12,180 nucleotides of DNA from Flavobacteriaceae bacterium (lineage in GTDB: Bacteria > Bacteroidota > Bacteroidia > Flavobacteriales > Flavobacteriaceae), in the NCBI GenBank assembly GCA_016649785.1, contig JAENXB010000069.1, positions 1-12,180 of the forward strand, given 5' to 3'. A model generated the notes under the pieces. It was not told the DNA's origin, ran no database searches, and saw nothing but the letters and a program-made list of their open reading frames with translations. Position numbers and translations under genes: made by a program. This document shows, one piece after another, positions 1 through 6,178 of the stretch. Every line of letters starts with the position of its first letter. The first letter of the stretch is position 1.

Positions 1-674
1 ATCACAAATATGAGCAGGGTTAAAGTAATGGTAGGCACGGTAGTTATCATCATATACCGAATGTGGGTAAAGAGATCGGTTCCGGCCATGGCAGCGGCCA
101 GGTTTGTTGTATCGCTTAAAGGGGAGATTTTGTCGCCGAAATAAGCGCCTGAAAGGATGGCTCCTGCAGTCATTCCAACAGATATTCCCAGGGCTTCCGC
201 AATTCCTATCAGAGCAATACCGACAGTTGCCGAAGTGGTCCAGCTGCTTCCGGTAGCTACCGAAATTACAGCACAAATAACAACAGTGGCTGCTAAAAAT
301 ATAGTCGGATTTAAAATTTGAAGCCCATAGTAAATCATGGTTGGAATAATACCGCTTATAAGCCAGGTCCCGGCCAAAGCCCCCACCATTAATAGGATTA
401 AAATTGCCCCCGCCGTACTTTGAATATTCCGGGCAACTTCATCCATCATTTTGTCAAAATCAACTTTGTTGAAGAATCCTACAATTGCCGCAACAGCACC
501 TCCCAATAACATTATAAACTGGTTTGAACCGCTCAATGCGTCATCTCCAAAAACATACACATTAAATGCCAGCATGGCAATTAAAGCAAATACAGGAATA
601 AGGGCTTCCCAAATATTTAATTCTTTGTTTTCTATAATTGGGTCACTCTCAGGGTTATTAGTATGGCCTTCCAT
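1..674 (-). CDS. nhaC: NhaC-family Na+/H+ antiporter (N-terminal part, runs off left edge)
   Basis: This is an inner-membrane antiporter that would exchange Na+ for H+ in sodium and pH homeostasis. Only the first 224 residues lie in the window. After a polar N-terminus (about 1-22), hydrophobic segments appear at about 24-41, 53-68, 88-110 and 123-140. They are followed by GSSWTTSATVG (142-152) and a stretch around 175-195 containing GAYFGDKISPLSDTT, a hallmark of NhaC proteins. The start is the ATG at 674, which is fixed by an in-frame TGA immediately upstream. No clear promoter was found; a weak TACCTTG lies close upstream. The family call is secure, but the transported ion is inferred from the family, and some NhaC-like proteins use other substrates. 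Confidence 0.9.
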   Translation of the reverse strand, partial: MEGHTNNPESDPIIENKELNIWEALIPVFALIAMLAFNVYVFGDDALSGSNQFIMLLGGAVAAIVGFFNKVDFDKMMDEVARNIQSTAGAILILLMVGALAGTWLISGIIPTMIYYGLQILNPTIFLAATVVICAVISVATGSSWTTSATVGIALIGIAEALGISVGMTAGAILSGAYFGDKISPLSDTTNLAAAMAGTDLFTHIRYMMITTVPTITLTLLIFV

Positions 675-947
675 TCAGTACATTTTTTTTGCAAGGTAAT
701 GTTACGATTTTAAGGCATATTCTGCAACCTTTATTCCCCGGGCATTAAATGGATCCTGGATATATAAAGTTTATTGGAGACAGGAATAACTTGATTTATG
801 TTGCTTTAAATCATTTGTAAACAAGTGGTTAAAATGATTTTTTACATAGTTTTTCTTTTAAATACCGAAGAACATTTTTTTATTGAAAAATTGTATTTTT
901 AGTAGAATTTAGTCTTATTTTCCTGAAAGCCTTCTAATTGTATGAAA
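675..947. other. Gene-free AT-rich stretch
   Basis: No convincing coding frame, RNA gene or repeat was seen here. The stretch must hold the promoter of the leftward antiporter gene, but no full TTG/TAnnTTTG pair is present, only a weak TACCTTG near 695. Confidence 0.5.
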
Positions 948-986
948 TGAAATGGAGGAATCTGTAAAACAAATTCCTCCATTTCA
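948..986 (-). terminator. Hairpin terminator downstream of the methionine gamma-lyase-like gene
   Basis: A perfect 14-base-pair stem is formed by 948-961 and 973-986, with core GGAGGAAT / ATTCCTCC. An 11-base loop can pair further through TGT/ACA. The hairpin lies about 50 bases past the stop of the leftward gene. On the minus strand it is followed by TTTCATAC, so the U-tract is short; the plus-strand side is also T-rich. A factor-independent terminator for the leftward gene is the simplest reading. Confidence 0.7.
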
Positions 987-1037
987 ATATGATTTTTAAA
1001 AATGTTTTTTTATTTCCTATTCAATTTAGAGATGAAA

Positions 1038-2252
1038 TTAAGCCATTTCAGATTTTAACAAACCCACATCCTGCATACACTTTCTCATAATCTCATAAGT
1101 GCGTTCAATATCGTTGTCCAAACCAATGGAAAAACGGATCAAACCATCTGTAAGGCCCATTTCCTTTTGTTCTTCCTCTGGAATTTCAGAAGAAGTGGAG
1201 GTTCCCGGAGAGCTGAACAGGGTTTTGTAAAAGCCTAAACTCACCGCTAAATATCCCAAGTTTCTTTTCTGCATCAATTCCATCAATTCATTTGCTTTGT
1301 CTAAAGAACCAACATCAATTGTCATCATTCCCCCAAATCCATATTCAGGGTTCATCATCTTTTTATATAATTTGTGGCTGGGGTGGGAGGCAAGTCCGGG
1401 GTAAACAGTCCTAAACCCATCAGCTTCAAATTTTTTGGCCAGAAACATGGCATTTTTGCTGTGCTGTTGGATCCTGATATGCAGGGTCCTCATATTTTTA
1501 AGAACAGAAGCTGCCCGTAAACTATCCATTGTTGGGCCTAAAAGCATATTGGCGCCATCAATTACACTTCGCAACGAATTGATGAAATCCTGGGTTCCAC
1601 AGGTAACTCCACCAACCGTGTCGCTGCTTCCATTAATAAATTTTGTCAATGAGTGGATCACCACATCTGCACCAAGTTTTGTTGGAGTGATCGCAAGTGG
1701 AGAAAACGTATTATCTACAATTAAGGTAAGCCCGTGTTTTTTGGCGATTTTTGATAATCCGGCAATATCCGCAACTTCAAGTAATGGATTGCTCACAGAT
1801 TCACAATACAATAATTTGGTGTTTTTTGTAATTGCCGCTTCCACAACATCCAGTTGGGTAATATCCACAAATGCTGTATCAATATTTAGCCTCGGAGCGA
1901 AATTCTTTAAAAAAGCATAAGTTCCTCCATAAATGGTTCTGCTGGAAACAATATGATCTCCGGCTTTGCAAAGCTGCAAAAGGGCACCGGTAATAGCTCC
2001 CATCCCTGAGGCCGCAACGTTTGCGGTTTCTGTGCCTTCCATAGCTGCAAGCGCTTCGCCTAAGTATAGGTTTGACGGTGAGGAATGCCTGGAATAAAGA
2101 TAGCAACCATCTGCATTTCCTTCAAAGGTGTCGAACATGGTCTTTGCTGAAAGAAAAGTGTAGGTTGAAGAATCGGAAATTGAAGGGTTTACACCTCCAA
2201 ATTCTCCGAAATATTGTAGATCCTGGATCTCATTTGCCGGTTTGTATTTCAT
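1038..2252 (-). CDS. Cys/Met metabolism PLP-dependent enzyme, methionine gamma-lyase-like
   Basis: This cytoplasmic PLP enzyme of the trans-sulfuration family has 404 residues, the usual length. The best guess is that it breaks down L-methionine to methanethiol, 2-oxobutyrate and ammonia. Visible landmarks are Y53-S-R55 (phosphate contact), SGM 82-84, Y108 (stacks on PLP), VDNTF with D180 (binds the pyridine nitrogen), SLTKF with K204 (Schiff-base lysine) and R373 in LIRFSIGL (substrate carboxylate). The segment IYGGTYAFL resembles methionine gamma-lyase, but the cysteine typical of that enzyme (YGCTFAFL in Pseudomonas) is glycine here, so cystathionine or homocysteine substrates remain possible. 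The gene is divergent from an Lrp/AsnC regulator, which fits amino-acid-responsive control. The ATG start coincides with the end of a conserved leader element. Confidence 0.85.
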   Translation of the reverse strand: MKYKPANEIQDLQYFGEFGGVNPSISDSSTYTFLSAKTMFDTFEGNADGCYLYSRHSSPSNLYLGEALAAMEGTETANVAASGMGAITGALLQLCKAGDHIVSSRTIYGGTYAFLKNFAPRLNIDTAFVDITQLDVVEAAITKNTKLLYCESVSNPLLEVADIAGLSKIAKKHGLTLIVDNTFSPLAITPTKLGADVVIHSLTKFINGSSDTVGGVTCGTQDFINSLRSVIDGANMLLGPTMDSLRAASVLKNMRTLHIRIQQHSKNAMFLAKKFEADGFRTVYPGLASHPSHKLYKKMMNPEYGFGGMMTIDVGSLDKANELMELMQKRNLGYLAVSLGFYKTLFSSPGTSTSSEIPEEEQKEMGLTDGLIRFSIGLDNDIERTYEIMRKCMQDVGLLKSEMA

Positions 2253-2340
2253 AAGTATATATTTACTGTTTCTAATTGGTCTTATGTAATTCGCATATTT
2301 TGAACGGTGTTTTCATCTTGTTTCCGTTATGCTCATTTCA
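2250..2340 (-). promoter_or_regulatory. Conserved 91-base leader element, copy A
   Basis: Read on the minus strand, this stretch matches 8027-8117 (plus strand) at 77 of 91 positions with no gaps and ends with the G of the start codon. Potential pairings are GCATA (2328-2332) with TATGC (2293-2297), supported inside by ACGG/CCGT, and CATAAG (2281-2286) with CTTATG (2250-2255). The latter includes the start codon. It lies about 25 bases downstream of the -7 promoter box, so it should be fully within the 5' UTR. Its function is unknown. Confidence 0.7.
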
Positions 2341-2358
2341 TAATAAATTTTTATTTGA

Positions 2359-2395
2359 TGATATTCAAATTTAAATAATTAAAGAATGAATATCA
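2359..2395. promoter_or_regulatory. Nine-base inverted repeat spanning the promoter core, candidate operator
   Basis: TGATATTCA at 2359-2367 and TGAATATCA at 2387-2395 form a perfect 9-base inverted repeat. Its arms overlap the -7 and -33 boxes of the methionine gamma-lyase-like gene. A third half-site, TGATATTTA, lies at 2445-2453, and a small dyad GATAA/TTATC at 2399-2413. The adjacent Lrp/AsnC protein is the natural candidate binder, but this is inference. Confidence 0.45.
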
Positions 2396-2396
2396 A
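2366..2396 (-). promoter_or_regulatory. Promoter of the methionine gamma-lyase-like gene
   Basis: On the minus strand, TTG (2396-2394) is followed after 20 bases by TAAATTTG (2373-2366). This is an exact match to the Bacteroidetes TTG / TAnnTTTG promoter. Transcription would start near 2359, giving a leader of about 107 bases that contains all of leader copy A. Confidence 0.7.
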
Positions 2397-2531
2397 TAGA
2401 TAAGTTATTTATCAGAAAATAAATCTATTAAAATTATTTTATGATGATATTTAATCTAATTTTATCGAGTAAAGCAATCTTTCACCGAAAAATTTTCATC
2501 AAATGAAAGTGATCAAAATGCCATAATAAAA

Positions 2532-2687
2532 TTCCCCGCAGAATTCCGCAGATTTAAAATCCGCAGAACAGCGCTGAAAAATTGATTTAAATAAGCGAAA
2601 ATCTGTGCAAAAATCAGCAGAATTATTAAATTAAGTTAAGGATTTTTGGTGTAACAAATAAAAAAATTGGCGAAACTCTGCGGGGAA
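2532..2687. repeat. 156-base element with perfect 11-base inverted ends (MITE/REP-like)
   Basis: TTCCCCGCAGA at 2532-2542 is exactly reversed and complemented as TCTGCGGGGAA at 2677-2687. The left half carries two more CCGCAGA copies (2546-2552 and 2561-2567). The interior has no plausible gene. Small intergenic elements of this kind are common in Bacteroidetes. No target-site duplication was identified. Confidence 0.6.
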
Positions 2688-2728
2688 AAGGGACTTTTTA
2701 GAAATGAGAAGATGTTTTGAAAATGATA

Positions 2729-2777
2729 ATATGGATGTTCCAGATGACCGCTAAAACAATAACATAAACAGATGAAA
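2729..2777 (+). repeat. Leader element copy D, upstream partial duplicate
   Basis: These 49 bases match 2817-2865 at 42 positions without gaps, 88 bases apart, including the trailing ACAGATGAAA that forms the real lrp start in the second copy. The ATG at 2772 here opens only four codons before a stop. The left pairing arm seen in the other copies is not evident, so this looks like a truncated tandem duplicate of the lrp leader. Confidence 0.65.
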
Positions 2778-2865
2778 CATCCATAAGAAAAAAATTTCTC
2801 ACACAGGGAAATGTTTATATGGATGTTACATATGTCCCCTAAAACGAAAATATAAACAGATGAAA
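2772..2865 (+). promoter_or_regulatory. Diverged leader element copy C before the Lrp/AsnC gene
   Basis: This stretch runs from one ATGAAA to the next (88 bases; 89 in copies A and B) and ends at the lrp start codon. It shares TTACATATGnCC and an A-rich block with copy B. A perfect 10-base pairing joins 2776-2785 (AACATCCATA) to 2818-2827 (TATGGATGTT). This sits where A and B have GCATA/TATGC, so the G-C pair is flipped to C-G. CATATG (2829-2834) pairs less well, 5 of 6, with CAGATG (2857-2862) at the start. Confidence 0.5.
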
Positions 2866-3318
2866 TTAGACGAAATCGATAAAAAGATCCTTCAGAATCT
2901 TCAGCAGGACAGCAAAAAAACAAATAAGGAACTCTCCAATTTATTGCATTTATCTGTAACAGCCATTTATGAGCGCATTAAACGACTGGAGAGGAATAAG
3001 GTGATCTCCAGGTATGTAGCCCTTGTAAAACCTGACAATGTGGATAAATCCTTTATGGTATTTTGTCAAATAAAACTGATCCAACACGCCAAGGATTACA
3101 TCATTAAATTTGAAGCGGAGGTAATTAAACTTTCAGAAGTGCTTGAATGTTACCACGTAAGCGGGGAATACGATTATATTTTAAAAATCCTGGTGAAGGA
3201 TATGGAAGCTTACCGGGAATTTATGCTTACAAAGCTCACTAACCTGGAACACATTGGAAGTACGCAAAGTACCTTCATAATAAGTCCGGTAAAAAGTACC
3301 ACGGCTATTGAATTGTGA
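2860..3318 (+). CDS. Lrp/AsnC-family transcriptional regulator
   Basis: This cytoplasmic DNA-binding protein of 152 residues has the typical length of a one-domain-pair Lrp/AsnC regulator. An N-terminal winged helix-turn-helix (about 4-52) contains LDEIDKKILQNLQQD and a recognition-helix region around TAIYERIKRLE. The RAM ligand-binding and oligomerisation domain spans about 65-145, with YHVSGEYDYILKI at 98-110 matching the conserved glycine-containing strand. It is divergent from the methionine gamma-lyase-like gene, an arrangement in which the regulator usually controls the enzyme in response to an amino acid. That role and a methionine-type effector are inferred. The gene is preceded by a tandemly duplicated leader element; no good promoter consensus was found, only GATTTTTG at 2641-2648. 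Confidence 0.93.
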   Translation: MKLDEIDKKILQNLQQDSKKTNKELSNLLHLSVTAIYERIKRLERNKVISRYVALVKPDNVDKSFMVFCQIKLIQHAKDYIIKFEAEVIKLSEVLECYHVSGEYDYILKILVKDMEAYREFMLTKLTNLEHIGSTQSTFIISPVKSTTAIEL

Positions 3319-3353
3319 TCCCTGAAATTTTATAAAAACGCGATTCTCCCGGA

Positions 3354-3384
3354 TTGGTCGTTGTAGGGAATAATTGTAATTTTG
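3354..3384 (+). promoter_or_regulatory. Promoter of the dihydrolipoyl dehydrogenase gene
   Basis: TTG at 3354-3356 is followed after 20 bases by TAATTTTG at 3377-3384, an exact Bacteroidetes TAnnTTTG box. The start would be near 3391, leaving an A-rich leader of about 30 bases with no Shine-Dalgarno sequence. This indicates that lpd is transcribed apart from the upstream regulator gene. Confidence 0.65.
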
Positions 3385-3421
3385 TATTCTGTTTGAAAAT
3401 AAAACATTAAAAAACATACTT

Positions 3422-4828
3422 ATGAGCATATATGATGTTGTAATAATTGGATCCGGGCCCGGAGGATATGTGGCTGCCATCCGTTGCGCGCAATTGGGAA
3501 TGAAAACTGCAATCATCGAAAAGTATTCGGTTTTGGGTGGAACTTGTTTAAACGTGGGTTGTATCCCTAGCAAAGCTTTATTGGATTCTTCACATCACTA
3601 TGACGATGCAATAAATCACTTCAAAGAACACGGGATCGATATTCCCGGGGAAATAAAAGTGGACCTGGAGCAGATGATGAAAAGAAAATCTGATGTAGTA
3701 GCGCAAACTTCCGGCGGAGTGAAGTTTTTAATGGACAAAAATAAAGTTGATGTTTATAACGGAATAGGATCTTTTAAAGATGCCACTCATATTAATATTG
3801 ATAAAACTGAAGGTGGAAATGAAACCATTGAAGCAAAAAATGTCATTATTGCCACAGGCTCAAAACCTTCAAATCTGCCGTTCATCAAGCTTGATAAGGA
3901 ACGCGTTATTACTTCAACTGAAGCATTGAAACTTAAAGAGATCCCTACGCATTTAGTGGTAATAGGAGGTGGTGTAATTGGCCTTGAGTTAGGTCAGGTT
4001 TACAGAAGATTAGGAGCCGAGGTAACAGTTGTTGAATACCTGGACCGCATTATACCAACTATGGATTCAGCTCTTTCAAAGGAATTGACCAAAGTGCTCA
4101 AAAAGCAGGGTGTTAAATTTTTTGTAAGCCATAAAGTAAAGGCTGTCGAGCGCAACGGTGATGAGGTTATTGTCAAGGCCGACGATAAAAATGGAAAAGA
4201 GGTAGAGTGGAAGGGTGATTTCTGTTTGGTATCGGTAGGAAGAAGGCCTTTTACTGATGGATTGAACGCCGATGCAGCCGGGGTGGAAATTGATAAACGG
4301 GGAATGATCACTGTAAATGAACATTTACAGACCAATGTAAAAAATATTTATGCTATTGGCGATGTGGTGCGCGGCGCGATGTTGGCCCACAAAGCCGAAG
4401 AAGAAGGAACTTTTGTCGCTGAAGTAATTGCAGGACAAAAACCACATATAGATTACAATTTAATTCCCGGAGTTGTTTACACCTGGCCGGAAGTCGCTTC
4501 TGTTGGTAAAACCGAAGAAGAATTAAAAGAAGCCGGTGTAAATTACAAAGAAGGGAAATTCCCGATGCGCGCCTTAGGACGTTCAAGAGCCAGCGGCGAT
4601 ACCGATGGATTTGTAAAAATACTGACCAATGCCGATACCGATGAGGTTTTAGGTGTGCACATGATAGGTGCCCGTGTAGCCGATTTGATCGCCGAAGCAG
4701 TTGCGGCTATGGAATTCAGAGCTTCTGCAGAGGATATTGCAAGAATGAGCCACGCTCACCCTACGTATGCCGAAGCTGTAAAAGAAGCAGCCCTGGCCGC
4801 GACTGGAGACAGGGCATTGCACGTTTAG
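3422..4828 (+). CDS. lpdA: Dihydrolipoyl dehydrogenase (E3)
   Basis: This cytoplasmic FAD enzyme reoxidises dihydrolipoamide with NAD+, serving as E3 of the pyruvate, 2-oxoglutarate and branched-chain 2-oxoacid dehydrogenases and the glycine cleavage system. The 468 residues are the full family length. Visible are the FAD Rossmann motif GSGPGGYVAA (10-19), the redox disulfide GGTCLNVGCIPSK with C42 and C47, the NAD-binding GGGVIGLELG (182-191), the second FAD motif AIGDV (311-315), and the C-terminal HAHPTYAE with catalytic H446 and E451. No E1, E2 or lipoate genes are adjacent, so the parent complex cannot be told. It has its own promoter and is followed by a strong terminator, consistent with a single-gene unit. 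Confidence 0.97.
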   Translation: MSIYDVVIIGSGPGGYVAAIRCAQLGMKTAIIEKYSVLGGTCLNVGCIPSKALLDSSHHYDDAINHFKEHGIDIPGEIKVDLEQMMKRKSDVVAQTSGGVKFLMDKNKVDVYNGIGSFKDATHINIDKTEGGNETIEAKNVIIATGSKPSNLPFIKLDKERVITSTEALKLKEIPTHLVVIGGGVIGLELGQVYRRLGAEVTVVEYLDRIIPTMDSALSKELTKVLKKQGVKFFVSHKVKAVERNGDEVIVKADDKNGKEVEWKGDFCLVSVGRRPFTDGLNADAAGVEIDKRGMITVNEHLQTNVKNIYAIGDVVRGAMLAHKAEEEGTFVAEVIAGQKPHIDYNLIPGVVYTWPEVASVGKTEEELKEAGVNYKEGKFPMRALGRSRASGDTDGFVKILTNADTDEVLGVHMIGARVADLIAEAVAAMEFRASAEDIARMSHAHPTYAEAVKEAALAATGDRALHV

Positions 4829-4831
4829 GAG

Positions 4832-4867
4832 ATTCAAGGTTTGAAATTCAAAGTTCAAGGTTCAAAA
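4832..4867. repeat. Degenerate tandem TTCAAG/TTCAAA repeats
   Basis: Just after the lpd stop codon lie four near-copies of TTCAAGGT/TTCAAAG-type units. A similar run sits before tilS (10011-10064). These are short AT-rich degenerate repeats with no coding potential. Confidence 0.5.
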
Positions 4868-4940
4868 CAGGTGTTCCTTGTTCTTAAATTGTTTTTTTTA
4901 ATTTTTGGAACTCCCTTAAATGAAGTAATTAATAATTTAT

Positions 4941-4974
4941 AAAAATCCCAGAGACCTTGTTTCCGGGATTTTTT
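4941..4974 (+). terminator. lpdA: Rho-independent terminator after lpdA, possibly bidirectional
   Basis: AAAAATCCC (4941-4949) pairs with GGGATTTTT (4965-4973). Inside, after one A-C mismatch, GAGAC (4951-4955) pairs with GTTTC (4959-4963) around a CTT loop. A T-run follows on the plus strand, and the leading A-run supplies one on the minus strand. The hairpin could therefore also stop leftward transcription from the epimerase gene. Confidence 0.8.
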
Positions 4975-5132
4975 GTTGATAATCTGATTTAAAATTTAAG
5001 GTTCTTTTTGCCTTTCCTTTCTTTTAAACTACGCCAGGCTTGAGTAGTCTATTACTGAAGTATTAAAATTTTTCTGTGGAGATATCAGAAGATTTCATAC
5101 TTTTAATAAATTAAATTTTCAAAACAGAAATC
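4975..5132. other. Intergenic stretch without a recognisable gene
   Basis: AT-rich sequence between the lpd terminator and the small lysine-rich gene. The only promoter-like feature is TACTTTTA (5098-5105), with TTCTG about 21 bases upstream, a weak match. Nothing else is supportable. Confidence 0.4.
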
Positions 5133-5240
5133 ATGGCAAAAGAAAAATCCCCTTCAAAAAATTCGGCTAAGAAAGAAGCTGTGCTGAGTTTAAAAGAGAA
5201 ACGCGCTCAAAAAGCCGCGAAGAAAAAGACAAGAAATTAA
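5133..5240 (+). CDS. Small lysine-rich basic protein of 35 residues, function unknown
   Basis: The ATG at 5133 opens a 35-codon frame ending in TAA at 5240. The product starts MAKEKSPSKNSAKKEA and ends KAAKKKTRN. It has 12 lysines and 2 arginines against three glutamates and no hydrophobic core, so it is probably disordered or nucleic-acid binding. A short helix (about 13-32, with VLSLKEKRAQKAAKK) is plausible. I recall similar tiny Lys/Ala-rich products in flavobacterial genomes but cannot name a family. The upstream bases are A-rich without a Shine-Dalgarno, as expected for this phylum. It lies between the lpd terminator and the convergent epimerase gene, 18 bases from that gene's stop. The coding call rests on composition and a clean start; function is unknown. 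Confidence 0.6.
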   Translation: MAKEKSPSKNSAKKEAVLSLKEKRAQKAAKKKTRN

Positions 5241-5258
5241 TCTATATTTTTACTCAAA

Positions 5259-6158
5259 CTATGCTATTGTAATAGTGTAAGAGGCATCAAAAGTTTCAGA
5301 AGGCATTAATTCTATAATGCCTTCTTTTGTTTTTAGATCCTGCGTAGTTCCCTCCACATCTGCATATCCAAACCAGGGCTCAATACAAACATAAGGCGCT
5401 GCCGGTTTGGCCCAGATGCCTAAATCTTTAAAGTCACTATATTCCACAGTCAAAACCCTTCCCGATTTCTTGCTCTTTAAAGCCACTTTTTTAGATTCGA
5501 TGTTTTTAAAGATCAAAGCATCAGTATCGAATAAATTCCTGTGAAGCTCAATTTTATTGTCATTCCGGATTACCGTCCTGGTTTTCGAAGAGATCAATCC
5601 CTCCTCATTCAACAAATAGGTGTTCAGATCCAGGTTCCGGTCAAATTCTAAATAATAATCTTCATAGCTTTCTCCTTCATATAAGGGAGCATTAAATGCC
5701 GGATGCCCACCAACAGAGAAATACATTGATTTTTCATCTAAATTGGTGATTTTATGGGAAACAGTCAGGGTTTTCTCCTTTAGCTGAAACTTAATTTCAA
5801 AATTGAATTTGAAAGGATAGCTTTTTAAAGTTTCTTTAGAATATTTCAGGTTGAAAATTAAGGAATCAGGATTTTGTTCCTTTAGCTGAATATTGCTGTT
5901 ATTCCTGATAATGCCGTGTTTGGGTAATTGGTAGGCCTTGTTATTAAATAAGAATTCTCCATTTTTCAAAGCTCCTATTATCGGGAAAAGGTTAGGGGCG
6001 TGGCTGCTCCATATTTCGGGATTTGCCTGCCAGATATATTCCGTTCCGGTTTTGATCTTTTTGATGCTGCACAATTCGGCACCTGTCAATTTTACGCCAA
6101 TGCTTAACTTCTCATTTTGTAACCTATATACAAGCAATTTGTTTACTTCCAACTCCAT
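5259..6158 (-). CDS. Aldose 1-epimerase family protein (LacX-like mutarotase)
   Basis: A 299-residue cytoplasmic beta-sandwich sugar mutarotase that would interconvert alpha and beta anomers of an aldose. Family landmarks are SSHAPNLFPIIG (51-62), HGIIRN with H81, SVGGHPAF with H152 (candidate general acid) and CIEPWFGYAD with E260 (candidate base). The NLFPIIG and GGHPAF pattern is closest to the LacX/YeaD-like branch rather than canonical GalM, so the true substrate may be a hexose or a sugar phosphate. The gene follows the DEAD-box helicase gene by 20 bases on the same strand and is probably co-transcribed, though a functional tie is not obvious. Its stop is 18 bases from the stop of the convergent small gene. 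No terminator lies between, so its transcript probably runs antisense across that gene to the hairpin at 4941-4974. Confidence 0.9.
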   Translation of the reverse strand: MELEVNKLLVYRLQNEKLSIGVKLTGAELCSIKKIKTGTEYIWQANPEIWSSHAPNLFPIIGALKNGEFLFNNKAYQLPKHGIIRNNSNIQLKEQNPDSLIFNLKYSKETLKSYPFKFNFEIKFQLKEKTLTVSHKITNLDEKSMYFSVGGHPAFNAPLYEGESYEDYYLEFDRNLDLNTYLLNEEGLISSKTRTVIRNDNKIELHRNLFDTDALIFKNIESKKVALKSKKSGRVLTVEYSDFKDLGIWAKPAAPYVCIEPWFGYADVEGTTQDLKTKEGIIELMPSETFDASYTITIA

Positions 6159-6178
6159 ATTAAGATCAAAAAACCTAT

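Noticed and set aside
451..699. Plus-strand frame opposite the NhaC gene
   Set aside because: It is an antisense shadow of a well-supported antiporter coding sequence and has no family features.
2250..2340. Known SAM, cobalamin, TPP or FMN riboswitch upstream of the methionine gamma-lyase-like gene
   Set aside because: None of the conserved cores I know for these classes, such as the SAM-I CTTATCAAGAG stem region or the B12 box, is visible, and the element is short and A-rich.
2729..2865. Chains of tiny upstream reading frames in the leader copies (four to seven codons such as MRITYDQ, MDVTYVP, MDVPDDR)
   Set aside because: They occur in all copies, but the encoded peptides and stop positions are not conserved and the last one is lost in copy A (AAG for ATG). 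Attenuation by a leader peptide is possible but not supported.
2636..2923. Minus-strand 95-codon frame across the divergent region
   Set aside because: It covers the inverted-end element and the duplicated lrp leader and shows no protein family features, so it is a chance frame.
4832..4867. CRISPR-like array from the TTCAAG/TTCAAA repeats
   Set aside because: The units are under 12 bases, degenerate and adjacent without unique spacers. The same holds for 10011-10064, and no cas genes are present.
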